Assembly (NCBI GenBank): GCA_963644945.1
Contig: CAVIQK010000010.1
Location: 1-48,117 of the forward strand
Source of the DNA: CAVIQK01 sp963644945
Lineage (GTDB): Bacteria; Bacillota; Clostridia; Christensenellales; DTU072
DNA: 48,117 nt
Direction: 5' to 3'
Below are positions 14,686 through 22,153 of the stretch, piece by piece. The notes beneath the pieces are model-generated. The model ran no database searches and was not told the DNA's origin. It saw nothing but the letters and a program-made list of their open reading frames with translations. The translations under genes and the position numbers were made by a program. Numbering within the stretch: position 1 is the stretch's first letter; every line of letters starts with the position of its first letter.

Positions 14686-15531
14686 ATGACACAAAAAAAG
14701 AAAAATATAATAGTTTTATCTATATCTTTGACGTTAATCGTACTTCTTTTGGTAGGTATATTTTTGCTTCCCGACTCCGAAAAGCACGAATCTATCAACG
14801 AAACGATGCAAGACGCCGTCCTTCACGAAACCAACAAAATCGACTTTTTCGGTCTTTCCGTCAACCCCGGACTTATCTCGGCATTTTTGGTGACTGCGAT
14901 AATACTCGTGTTTGCCGTAATTGTTAGAATTTTCGTAATTCCTAAATTTACTTTGATTCCTAGCAAATTCCAAATAGTTTTGGAAGAAGCCGTCGGCTTT
15001 TTCGACAACCTTGCCAAGACCAACAGCCCCCACAAAAACGGCTTTTTAGGAGCCTACGTCTTTACTGCGGGTGTCTATATATTTATGAGTACCTTGTTCG
15101 AACTCTTAGGCATCCAAGTCATGACGACGAGCGGTACCCCCATCTCCCTCCCTGCCCCCTTATCCGACATCAACGGCGCCATAACAATGGGTGTTGTATC
15201 CTATCTTGTAATACTTGTAGGCGGACTTGTAGTCAACGGACTAAAAGGCGGATTCAAAGCCCTCAAAGACTTTTCACTACCCATCTCGATGAGTTTCCGT
15301 TTGTTCGGAGCCCTTCTTTCGGGCGCCCTTGTTACGGAACTCGTCTATTACTATACGGCATTGTCGATAGTTTTGCCGGTAGTAGTCGGAGTAATGTTTA
15401 CTTTGCTCCACGCCCTTATCCAAACCTATGTTCTCACCATGCTTACGGCACTATTCTTCGGTGAATCTACCGAAAAACAAATAAAACCTGTAAAACAAAT
15501 AAAATTAAAAAACAAAAAAAGAGGTATATAA
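14686..15531 (+). CDS. atpB: ATP synthase F0 subunit a
   Basis: The product is 281 residues with about six hydrophobic segments. It forms the half-channels that carry ions to the c-ring. The essential arginine is Arg205 in PISMSFRLFGALLSG; the neighbouring position usually occupied by Asn (RLFGN) is Ala here. The C-terminal QTYVLTMLTALFF segment is typical of the family. The N-terminal hydrophobic segment and the soluble stretch DSEKHESINETMQ are longer than in compact homologues. It is the first gene of the operon, with an unusual ribosome binding site. Confidence 0.93.
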   Translation: MTQKKKNIIVLSISLTLIVLLLVGIFLLPDSEKHESINETMQDAVLHETNKIDFFGLSVNPGLISAFLVTAIILVFAVIVRIFVIPKFTLIPSKFQIVLEEAVGFFDNLAKTNSPHKNGFLGAYVFTAGVYIFMSTLFELLGIQVMTTSGTPISLPAPLSDINGAITMGVVSYLVILVGGLVVNGLKGGFKALKDFSLPISMSFRLFGALLSGALVTELVYYYTALSIVLPVVVGVMFTLLHALIQTYVLTMLTALFFGESTEKQIKPVKQIKLKNKKRGI

Positions 15532-15532
15532 A

Positions 15533-15910
15533 ATGACAAAAACTGCTAAACTTTTAGGCATAACAATGTTGATTCTCTGTGCGTTTTGTATTATGACGAT
15601 GCTAGTTTCGTCTTTTACCCCCGTAGCACTTGCAGAGGAAAGCGGCTCGACCTCGACAGTGGAAAACAATAATACCGAGTCTAGCGAAAAAACGGCAAAA
15701 GCAATAGCCGCAGCCGTTGTTGTCGGTATCGTTGCGACAGGCGGTGCCATCGCAATGGGACATGCCATCGCCAAATCTAACGAATCTACCGCACGCCAAC
15801 CGGAAGCAGGCGGACAAATTCGTACCGGTCTTATGCTCGGTCTTGTCTTTATCGAAACCGCCATCATTTATGCATTGATCGTTGCAATTCTCATCATATT
15901 CGTACTCTAA
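15533..15910 (+). CDS. atpE: ATP synthase F0 subunit c with N-terminal signal-like extension
   Basis: The product is 125 residues, clearly longer than the usual 70-90. Residues 1-34 form a signal-peptide-like helix ending VALAEE (an AxA-type cleavage site), followed by a Ser/Thr/Asn/Glu-rich stretch. The c-subunit hairpin then begins near residue 51. The loop motif ARQPEAGG is intact. The ion-binding carboxylate is Glu108 (LVFIETAIIYAL). The helix-1 glutamine of sodium-type c subunits aligns with Met and the downstream Thr with Ala. The site therefore looks proton-type, though Thr and Tyr next to Glu108 leave some doubt. It starts 1 nt after atpB and has GAGGT upstream. Confidence 0.9.
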   Translation: MTKTAKLLGITMLILCAFCIMTMLVSSFTPVALAEESGSTSTVENNNTESSEKTAKAIAAAVVVGIVATGGAIAMGHAIAKSNESTARQPEAGGQIRTGLMLGLVFIETAIIYALIVAILIIFVL

Positions 15911-15924
15911 AATCAAGGTGAAAA

Positions 15925-16428
15925 ATGAACACAATACTTGCAAACATCCCCCTAAACGTTGACTGGAAACAAATTCTTCTCCACGTTCTCAACTTGGTGA
16001 TCTTGTTTGTCATACTCTATTTTCTCCTATATTCGCCCGTCAAAAAGTTCATGGAAAAACGCAAAAAGCACTATGAAGACATGGAAAACGATGCCAATGC
16101 CAAGATCAAAGAAGGCGAAAACTTAAAGACGGAATATGAAAATCTTTTGCAAACCGAGCAGGAAAAACAAGAAGAAATCATAAATTCGGCAAAGAAAACA
16201 GCCGAAACCGAAAAGGCTAAGATTATAGCAGATGCCAAGGAAAAGGCATCCGCCATCATCGAAAAAGCAGGCATCAAAGCAAATGAAATCAAGGCAAGCA
16301 CCGAAGAAAAGGTCAACCAAGAGTTCACCGATTTGATTATAGAGAAAGCAAGCAAAGAGTTTTCCGATGTGGACGCCAACTACCAAGCATTTTTGAAATC
16401 GGCATCGGAGGTCGATGATGCAAAATAA
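15925..16428 (+). CDS. atpF: ATP synthase F0 subunit b
   Basis: The product is 167 residues of normal length. One N-terminal membrane helix (about 18-36) is followed by a long charged coiled coil that forms the peripheral stalk. The C-terminal part ends with SKEFSDVDANYQAFLKSAS, which matches the usual end of b; nothing delta-like follows in this frame, so this is not the b-delta fusion known in mycobacteria. The 3' end overlaps the next gene by 11 nt. AAGGTGA precedes the ATG. Confidence 0.93.
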   Translation: MNTILANIPLNVDWKQILLHVLNLVILFVILYFLLYSPVKKFMEKRKKHYEDMENDANAKIKEGENLKTEYENLLQTEQEKQEEIINSAKKTAETEKAKIIADAKEKASAIIEKAGIKANEIKASTEEKVNQEFTDLIIEKASKEFSDVDANYQAFLKSASEVDDAK

Positions 16429-18145
16429 GTTGGTCGCAAAACTTTTTTCGGGAAAAGAACCGAGCGAGAAAAGGAAAGCCGAATTTATAGATTTTCTAAA
16501 AACTAAAATCGGCAAAGACTTTTCTTTGGAGTGGGTAAAAACCGACAAATACGGTTCCGGATTTAGACTCGAAGCCGACGACATCATCTACGACTGGTCG
16601 GTAGAAGGCAAACTCAATCAGTTGAGATCCACCCTAAAAAGTATAGACATCGAATCTCCCGACTACACCACCCTTGTAAAAAAAGCCGTAGAAGACTGGC
16701 ACCCGATAGCAAGGTCCGAGAAGTGTGGCAAAGTCTTATCACTTGCCGACGGAGTGGCAAGGGTATCCGGACTTTACGGAGTTTCTTACGGCGAAATTCT
16801 CCAATTTGACGGCGGAGAAAAGGGACTAGTCCAAGACATAGACGGTGACAAAATAAGTTGTATTTTATTCGAAGACGACAATATAACCTCCGGCACTCGT
16901 GTCTACAAGACAGGAAGATCCGCAGCCGTCAAAGTGTCCGACGAAATTATCGGAAGAGTCGTCGATTCGTTAGGCAATCCCGTCGACGGCAAAGGCGACT
17001 ACAACGGCGAAAAATTCATGCCGATAGAGTCCCCTGCCCCCAGAATTATAGACCGTTCTCCCGTAGATAGTCCGCTAAAAACGGGAATTTTAACAATAGA
17101 CTCAATGTTCCCTATCGGAAAAGGTCAAAGAGAACTTATAATAGGTGACAGACAAACAGGCAAAACATCCATAGCCACCGACACAATTATCAACCAAAAA
17201 GGCAAAGACGTTTTGTGCGTGTATGTAGCCATAGGACAAAAAGCCAGCACCGTAAAAAGAGTGGTGTCCGTCCTAGAAGAAAAGGGCGCCATGGCATATA
17301 CGACCGTAGTTTTCTCGTCGGCATCCGATTCTGCCCCTTTACAATATCTCGCACCCTATTCGGGGACGGCGATAGCCGAATATTTTATGAACAAAGGCAG
17401 GGACGTTCTTATAGTCTATGACGATCTCTCAAAACATGCCGTAGCATACAGAACAATAAGCCTTCTTTTAGGAAGAAGTCCGGGACGTGAAGCCTACCCC
17501 GGCGACATATTTTACTTGCATTCAAGACTACTCGAAAGATCGGCCCACTTATCAGCGGAAAAAGGTGGCGGAAGTATAACCGCACTCCCTATTGTCGAAA
17601 CCCAAGCAGGCGACGTTTCGGCCTATATTCCTACCAACATAATATCTATTACCGACGGACAAATCTTTTTAGAAAGTTCGCTTTTCTATTCGGGACAACG
17701 CCCCGCAATCAACGTGGGACTGTCGGTATCAAGAGTAGGCGGAAGCGCACAAACAAAAGGCATGAAAAAGGCAGTCGGCACTCTTCGACTAGAACTTGCC
17801 CAATACAGAGAAATGAAGACTTTTACGCAGTTTTCAAGTGACCTTGACGACTCCATAAAAGAGCAACTTATTTTTGGAAAAGCCCTTGCCGACATACTTG
17901 TCCAACCGGTTGACAGTCCTTACGAAGAATGGCAAGAAATAATCATACTTTTGGTGTCCCTCAACAAAACGACCATGGGCATGTCATCTGCCGAAATACG
18001 CCCGTTTTTCATAGAATTTTGCGACAAATTCAATAAGTCCCACCCCCAAATTGTCGAAAGACTAAATATGGGAGAACTAGCGGAAGACGATGCCAAAACA
18101 GTGAAAGACGAAGCCACGAGTTTTTTGAGAGAATATAAGAAGTAA
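16418..18145 (+). CDS. atpA: ATP synthase F1 subunit alpha with an N-terminal delta-subunit C-terminal segment
   Basis: The product is 575 residues from the ATG at 16418, chosen because GGAGG (16407-16411) is 6 nt upstream; the ATG at 16415 is only 3 nt away. The alpha core is normal: P-loop GDRQTGKT at 243-250, against 169-176 in E. coli, so about 74 extra residues precede it. Residues 17-76 match the C-terminal portion of the delta/OSCP subunit: a helix (SEKRKAEFIDFLKTKIGKDF), a beta hairpin and the signature DWSVEGKLNQLRSTL, the counterpart of DxSVRxRLxxLRxxL. Alpha proper resumes at about 78-94 (PDYTTLVKKAVEDW) and KVLSLADGVARVSGL. The delta N-terminal six-helix domain is missing, and no separate atpH lies between atpF and this gene, where it normally sits. 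Confidence 0.9.
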   Translation: MQNKLVAKLFSGKEPSEKRKAEFIDFLKTKIGKDFSLEWVKTDKYGSGFRLEADDIIYDWSVEGKLNQLRSTLKSIDIESPDYTTLVKKAVEDWHPIARSEKCGKVLSLADGVARVSGLYGVSYGEILQFDGGEKGLVQDIDGDKISCILFEDDNITSGTRVYKTGRSAAVKVSDEIIGRVVDSLGNPVDGKGDYNGEKFMPIESPAPRIIDRSPVDSPLKTGILTIDSMFPIGKGQRELIIGDRQTGKTSIATDTIINQKGKDVLCVYVAIGQKASTVKRVVSVLEEKGAMAYTTVVFSSASDSAPLQYLAPYSGTAIAEYFMNKGRDVLIVYDDLSKHAVAYRTISLLLGRSPGREAYPGDIFYLHSRLLERSAHLSAEKGGGSITALPIVETQAGDVSAYIPTNIISITDGQIFLESSLFYSGQRPAINVGLSVSRVGGSAQTKGMKKAVGTLRLELAQYREMKTFTQFSSDLDDSIKEQLIFGKALADILVQPVDSPYEEWQEIIILLVSLNKTTMGMSSAEIRPFFIEFCDKFNKSHPQIVERLNMGELAEDDAKTVKDEATSFLREYKK

Positions 18146-18146
18146 A

Positions 18147-19025
18147 ATGTCCGGACTCAACGAAGTAAAAAATAGAATAAAAGGTGTCCACGATACCCAG
18201 AAGATCACCAATGCGCTTTATTTGGTAGCATCTGCCAAACTTCGCAAAGCAAAAGGCGATTGGGAACGCACCAAACCCTATTTTTTAGCAATTAAGCACG
18301 AGATAAAAGCCGTTTTTAGGACGATAAAAAGCCTAGACAGCATATATTTTTACCCCGAAAACGACCACATGCCCGACTCCGAGTGCGGATATTTGGTAAT
18401 AACCGCCGACAAAGGCATGGCAGGCGCATACAACAACAACGTCATCAAGAGTGTAGAAAAAGAACTCAGCCAACACAAAAAATCTACCCTCTACGTAATA
18501 GGAGATTTAGGTCGAGAATATTTTTCGTCACATGGCTACAACGTCGATAAAGACTTCAAATTCAATGCCTATCGTCCCACATTGTCTATTGCCCGAAAAA
18601 TTGCCGAAATCGTCCTAGAAAAGTACAAAAACGGAGTTTTTCGCAAGTTATTTGTCGTATATACCGACTCCAAAGGTCAAACGTCCTCGGTAAATACGGT
18701 AAGAGTGCTCCCCTTCCATGGTAGCGAATTTTTCGAAAGCGACGAAAAAATCACGACAGAATACGAGTTCGAGCCGTCCCCCGAAAGAGTGCTTGAAAAC
18801 ATCATCCCGAGTTATGTCACGGGCTTTATTTATTCGGCATTTGTGGACAGTTTTTGTGCAGAACAAACCTTCCGTCTCAACGCCATGAAATCGGCAGACG
18901 ACAGTGCCAAAAAGATGCTCGAAGAACTCAACAAAGAATATAATTACGCAAGACAAAGCGCTATTACGACATCAATAATAGAAGTGTCATCCGGTGCTAA
19001 ATACAGCAAAAACCACAGAGGTTGA
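18147..19025 (+). CDS. atpG: ATP synthase F1 subunit gamma
   Basis: The product is 292 residues of normal length and forms the central rotor shaft. The N-terminal helix signature (LNEVKNRIKGVHDTQKITNA, then VASAKLRKA) and the C-terminal helix (FRLNAMKSADDSAKKML, then NYARQSAITTSIIEV) that lie inside the alpha/beta hexamer are both clear, as is the Rossmann-like middle with ITADKGMAGAYN. It starts 1 nt after the stop of the alpha gene without a good ribosome binding site, implying translational coupling. Confidence 0.95.
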   Translation: MSGLNEVKNRIKGVHDTQKITNALYLVASAKLRKAKGDWERTKPYFLAIKHEIKAVFRTIKSLDSIYFYPENDHMPDSECGYLVITADKGMAGAYNNNVIKSVEKELSQHKKSTLYVIGDLGREYFSSHGYNVDKDFKFNAYRPTLSIARKIAEIVLEKYKNGVFRKLFVVYTDSKGQTSSVNTVRVLPFHGSEFFESDEKITTEYEFEPSPERVLENIIPSYVTGFIYSAFVDSFCAEQTFRLNAMKSADDSAKKMLEELNKEYNYARQSAITTSIIEVSSGAKYSKNHRG

Positions 19026-19027
19026 AC

Positions 19028-20413
19028 ATGATCGGAAAAATTATAAAAATTTCAGGTTCGGTCGTTGACGTTTTATTCCAAGACGGCATACTCCCGAAAA
19101 TCAACGATGCGTTGAAAGTTTTAGACAAAAAGAATAGGTACATGGAAGTATCTTCCCACATATCAGAAAACGTCGTTCGTGCGATTATGCTAAGCGAAAG
19201 CGAAGGACTTTTCGTAGGCGAAGAAGTGGAAACGTTGGGAGATGGCATAACCGTCCCCGTAGGCGACATTGTACTCGGCAGAATGTTCAACGTGTTCGGT
19301 GAGGCAATCGACGGAAAGAAGCCCATCCCCGACACAGTGGAAAGACGTCCTATCCACAGAAAAGCCCCCTCATTTTACGAGCAGTCCCCGTCCTCCGACA
19401 TTTTGGAAACGGGCATCAAAGTAATCGATCTCTTGGAGCCGTATGCGAAAGGCGGTAAAATCGGTCTTTTCGGTGGAGCCGGTGTCGGCAAAACCGTCCT
19501 TATACAAGAACTTATTCACAACGTAGCGGTAAAACATGGCGGTTATTCGGTATTTGCAGGTGTAGGCGAACGTTCTAGAGAAGGCAACGAACTCTACGGC
19601 GAGATGACCGAAAGCGGTGTTTTTGACAAAACCGCCCTAGTTTTCGGACAAATGAACGAAGCCCCCGGAGTAAGAATGAGAGTGGCTTTTTCGGGACTCA
19701 CGATGGCAGAATATTTTAGAGACGACGAGCATAAAGACGTTTTATTTTTCGTTGACAACATCTTCCGTTTTGTCCAAGCAGGTTCCGAAGTATCATCACT
19801 TCTTGGAAGAATGCCGTCGGCAGTTGGCTACCAACCGACTCTTGCCGAAGAAATGGGAAAACTCGAAGAGCGTATAACTTCTACAAAAAACGGCTCCATA
19901 ACATCCGTCCAAGCCGTCTATGTACCGGCAGACGACCTAACCGATCCTGCCCCCGCCACGACCTTTTCGCACCTTGACGCAACCACAGTTTTGTCAAGAA
20001 AAATAGCCGAGCAAGGCATCTATCCCGCCGTCGATCCTTTGGAATCGTCGTCAAGAATATTAGAAAAATCTGTTGTAGGCGAAAGACACTACGAAGTTGC
20101 GAGTGCCGTCAAAGAGATTTTGGAAAAATACAAAGAACTCCAAGACATAATAGCAATTTTAGGCATGGAAGAATTGTCCGACGAAGACAAAACCATAGTA
20201 TATAGAGCAAGAAAAATTCAAAAATTCTTATCCCAACCCACCTTTGTAGCCGAAAGATTTACAGGACTACAAGGAGTCTATGTGCCGCTAGAAGACACCG
20301 TCAAAGGCTTCGAAATGATAGTAAAAGGTCAAGTTGACGATATTCCCGAATCGGCATTTTACAATGTCGGCACGATAGAAGACGTTTTCAAAAAGGCAGA
20401 AACATTGAAGTAA
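19028..20413 (+). CDS. atpD: ATP synthase F1 subunit beta
   Basis: The product is 461 residues. The catalytic P-loop GGAGVGKT is at 149-156, the same numbering as in E. coli, so this subunit carries no extension. The catalytic-site GERSREGNEL and a DELSEED-type lever (GMEELSDEDK) are present. The ATG at 19028 is chosen over the in-frame TTG at 19022 because AGAGG (19017-19021) is 6 nt upstream of the ATG and directly abuts the TTG. It begins 2 nt after atpG stops. Confidence 0.96.
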   Translation: MIGKIIKISGSVVDVLFQDGILPKINDALKVLDKKNRYMEVSSHISENVVRAIMLSESEGLFVGEEVETLGDGITVPVGDIVLGRMFNVFGEAIDGKKPIPDTVERRPIHRKAPSFYEQSPSSDILETGIKVIDLLEPYAKGGKIGLFGGAGVGKTVLIQELIHNVAVKHGGYSVFAGVGERSREGNELYGEMTESGVFDKTALVFGQMNEAPGVRMRVAFSGLTMAEYFRDDEHKDVLFFVDNIFRFVQAGSEVSSLLGRMPSAVGYQPTLAEEMGKLEERITSTKNGSITSVQAVYVPADDLTDPAPATTFSHLDATTVLSRKIAEQGIYPAVDPLESSSRILEKSVVGERHYEVASAVKEILEKYKELQDIIAILGMEELSDEDKTIVYRARKIQKFLSQPTFVAERFTGLQGVYVPLEDTVKGFEMIVKGQVDDIPESAFYNVGTIEDVFKKAETLK

Positions 20414-20414
20414 A

Positions 20415-20816
20415 ATGAAGACTTTTCCCCTTACTTTACTTGCATCCGACAAAGTTTTCTACCAAGGCGACTGCACCTCCCTAATTATTCCGGTAGAAGA
20501 CGGACAATACGGAATTTTGGCAAATCACTCCAACACCGTAGTCGCAGTTTTCCCCGGTATTGCCGAAATCGACACAGGGGAAGCCAAAATATCTGCTGTA
20601 GTCTCTTACGGTATGGTAAAAATAGAAAAGGGCAAAGTGCTGTTTTTGACCGAATCTTGCGAAAATGCCGAAGATATTGACGAGATTTTGGCAAAAAAAG
20701 AACTCGAAGAAAGTCTTTCCTTGAAGGCTCGCCAAAAGGATCGCATCAATATCCAAAATGCCGAAATCAAAATAGCCAAAGCACTCGAACGTATAAAATC
20801 GGGTAAAAAATTCTAA
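20415..20816 (+). CDS. atpC: ATP synthase F1 subunit epsilon
   Basis: The product is 133 residues. It has the N-terminal beta-sandwich with FPLTLLASDKVFYQGDCTSL and GQYGILANHSN, and a C-terminal two-helix region (about 85-133) of the inhibitory type. It begins 1 nt after atpD stops and is the last gene of the operon. No strong terminator follows; the next gene has its own promoter within 40 nt. Confidence 0.93.
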   Translation: MKTFPLTLLASDKVFYQGDCTSLIIPVEDGQYGILANHSNTVVAVFPGIAEIDTGEAKISAVVSYGMVKIEKGKVLFLTESCENAEDIDEILAKKELEESLSLKARQKDRINIQNAEIKIAKALERIKSGKKF

Positions 20817-20853
20817 AATTTAGATTATAAAACACAAAATCTCCACTATTATA

Positions 20854-20882
20854 TTGATATTATTATTTCGTTTTGCTAAAAT
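20854..20882 (+). promoter_or_regulatory. Promoter of a leaderless exonuclease gene
   Basis: TTGATA (20854-20859), a 17-nt spacer and TAAAAT (20877-20882) form a good promoter. The start codon GTG at 20889 is only 6 nt past the -10, so transcription should begin at or next to it. Confidence 0.75.
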
Positions 20883-20888
20883 AAATGA

Positions 20889-21554
20889 GTGAAATACTTA
20901 TTTTTTGATTTAGAATGTGCCAACTGCTTTGGCGGTACGGGCAAAATATATAGTGTTGGTTACGTGTTTACCGATGAAAATCTGGTAGAACTTTCCGCAC
21001 CCGTAGATTTAGTCATCAACCCTAGAGACAAATTCGATTGGTACGTAAAAGAGAAAATGCTCGCATACGACATAAATTACGTATTTTCTCAAAAAGATTT
21101 CCGAGAATCATATCCCACCATAAAAAACCTTTTTCGTGATGTCGTAGCCGTAGGATTTGACGTCGAAAGAGACGTCGCTTACCTAATACACGACTGCCTC
21201 CGTTATTCCCTAAAACCTCTCACTTTCGATTACATTGACATCAAAGAAATTATCAAAGGCATAACAGGCGAAGAAGCGAGAAAACTCTCCACCGAATATG
21301 AAAAATGGTGCGAAAAGCCCTCCTCCGACGACCACAAAAGCAGTTCGGATGCCTTCCACACTTTGGAAATTTTACGAGCAATATCCCAAAAAACAGGCAA
21401 AACCGTATCGGATCTCGTTGAACAGTTCCCGTCCGCAACGGGCAAAGCCAAAGGGCATAAATACGGTTTTTTCGGTACGAAAATTAAAAACGTAATCAAA
21501 ATTTTAGAAGAAAAAAGAAAGAGAAAAGCCGAACAAGATAAAAACGGCATCTAA
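20889..21554 (+). CDS. DEDDh-family (DnaQ-like) 3'-5' exonuclease
   Basis: The product is 221 residues. The exonuclease core has YLFFDLECAN (catalytic Asp7 and Glu9), a second Asp in AVGFDVERDVAYLIHD, and the third motif HKSSSD (His-x4-Asp), giving the DEDDh set. It probably removes nucleotides in repair, proofreading or RNA turnover. The C-terminus is very lysine-rich (EEKRKRKAEQ). The start is GTG with no Shine-Dalgarno sequence; the upstream promoter suggests a leaderless mRNA. An out-of-frame ATG at 20885 opens only seven codons. It is followed after 17 nt by the alkylguanine repair gene. Confidence 0.8.
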   Translation: MKYLFFDLECANCFGGTGKIYSVGYVFTDENLVELSAPVDLVINPRDKFDWYVKEKMLAYDINYVFSQKDFRESYPTIKNLFRDVVAVGFDVERDVAYLIHDCLRYSLKPLTFDYIDIKEIIKGITGEEARKLSTEYEKWCEKPSSDDHKSSSDAFHTLEILRAISQKTGKTVSDLVEQFPSATGKAKGHKYGFFGTKIKNVIKILEEKRKRKAEQDKNGI

Positions 21555-21571
21555 AACTTCAAAATTCTAAT

Positions 21572-22054
21572 ATGATTTATAAAAATCAATATAATTCCCC
21601 CTTAGGAAAAATCATTTTACATAGCGACGGCGAGAGCCTTCTCGGTGTTTGGTTTGAAAATCAAAAATATTTTCCTTCTAATAGTACCCCCACAATAGAC
21701 AAAGATCTTCCGATATTTGACGATGCGAAAAAATGGTTTGACACGTATTTTTCTAGGGAAATCCCGACTTTTACCCCAAAACTCAACATGGAAAACTTGT
21801 CCCCTTTTAGAAAACAAGTGCTAGAAATTTTACAAAATATCCCCTACGGCACGACCACGACGTATGGAGAAATCGCAAAGAAAATATGCGTCACCCAAAT
21901 GTCCCCGCAAGCAGTAGGAGGTGCCGTCTCTCACAACCCCTTCGCCATAATAATTCCTTGCCATAGAGTGGTAGGAGCAGATGGCAGTTTGACGGGCTAT
22001 GCAGGCGGAATTGACCGCAAAATCCAACTTTTAGACCTTGAAAAAGGCAATTAA
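21572..22054 (+). CDS. ogt: Methylated-DNA--protein-cysteine methyltransferase
   Basis: The product is 160 residues and repairs O6-alkylguanine by suicidal transfer of the alkyl group to Cys130. The motif IIPCHRVVGADGSLTGYAGG is fully conserved, as is the helix-turn-helix GTTTTYGEIAKKI. The N-terminal domain is the short Ogt type, without an AdaA regulator domain. No ribosome binding site is visible, so translation probably depends on the upstream exonuclease gene. Confidence 0.93.
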   Translation: MIYKNQYNSPLGKIILHSDGESLLGVWFENQKYFPSNSTPTIDKDLPIFDDAKKWFDTYFSREIPTFTPKLNMENLSPFRKQVLEILQNIPYGTTTTYGEIAKKICVTQMSPQAVGGAVSHNPFAIIIPCHRVVGADGSLTGYAGGIDRKIQLLDLEKGN

Positions 22055-22094
22055 AAACCACAGGAAAAACACAGTTAAAATCAAAAAAACAAAT

Positions 22095-22126
22095 AAAAAA
22101 GTGCATGATAATTCATACACTTTTTT
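22095..22126. terminator. Bidirectional terminator between ogt and clpB
   Basis: AAAAAAGTGCATGA and TCATACACTTTTTT form a stem with one mismatch and a TAAT loop, flanked by A and T runs. It serves the convergent genes on both strands. Confidence 0.85.
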
Positions 22127-22153
22127 ATAAAAACCTATCTTGGAGGGTAGGAG

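Noticed and set aside
15533..15910. A sodium-type c-ring.
   Set aside because: The key helix-1 Gln and the Thr after the Glu-Ser/Thr pair are replaced by Met and Ala; only part of the sodium motif remains.
15925..16428. A mycobacterial-type b-delta fusion.
   Set aside because: The b subunit ends at its normal length and the delta-like residues are in the alpha reading frame.
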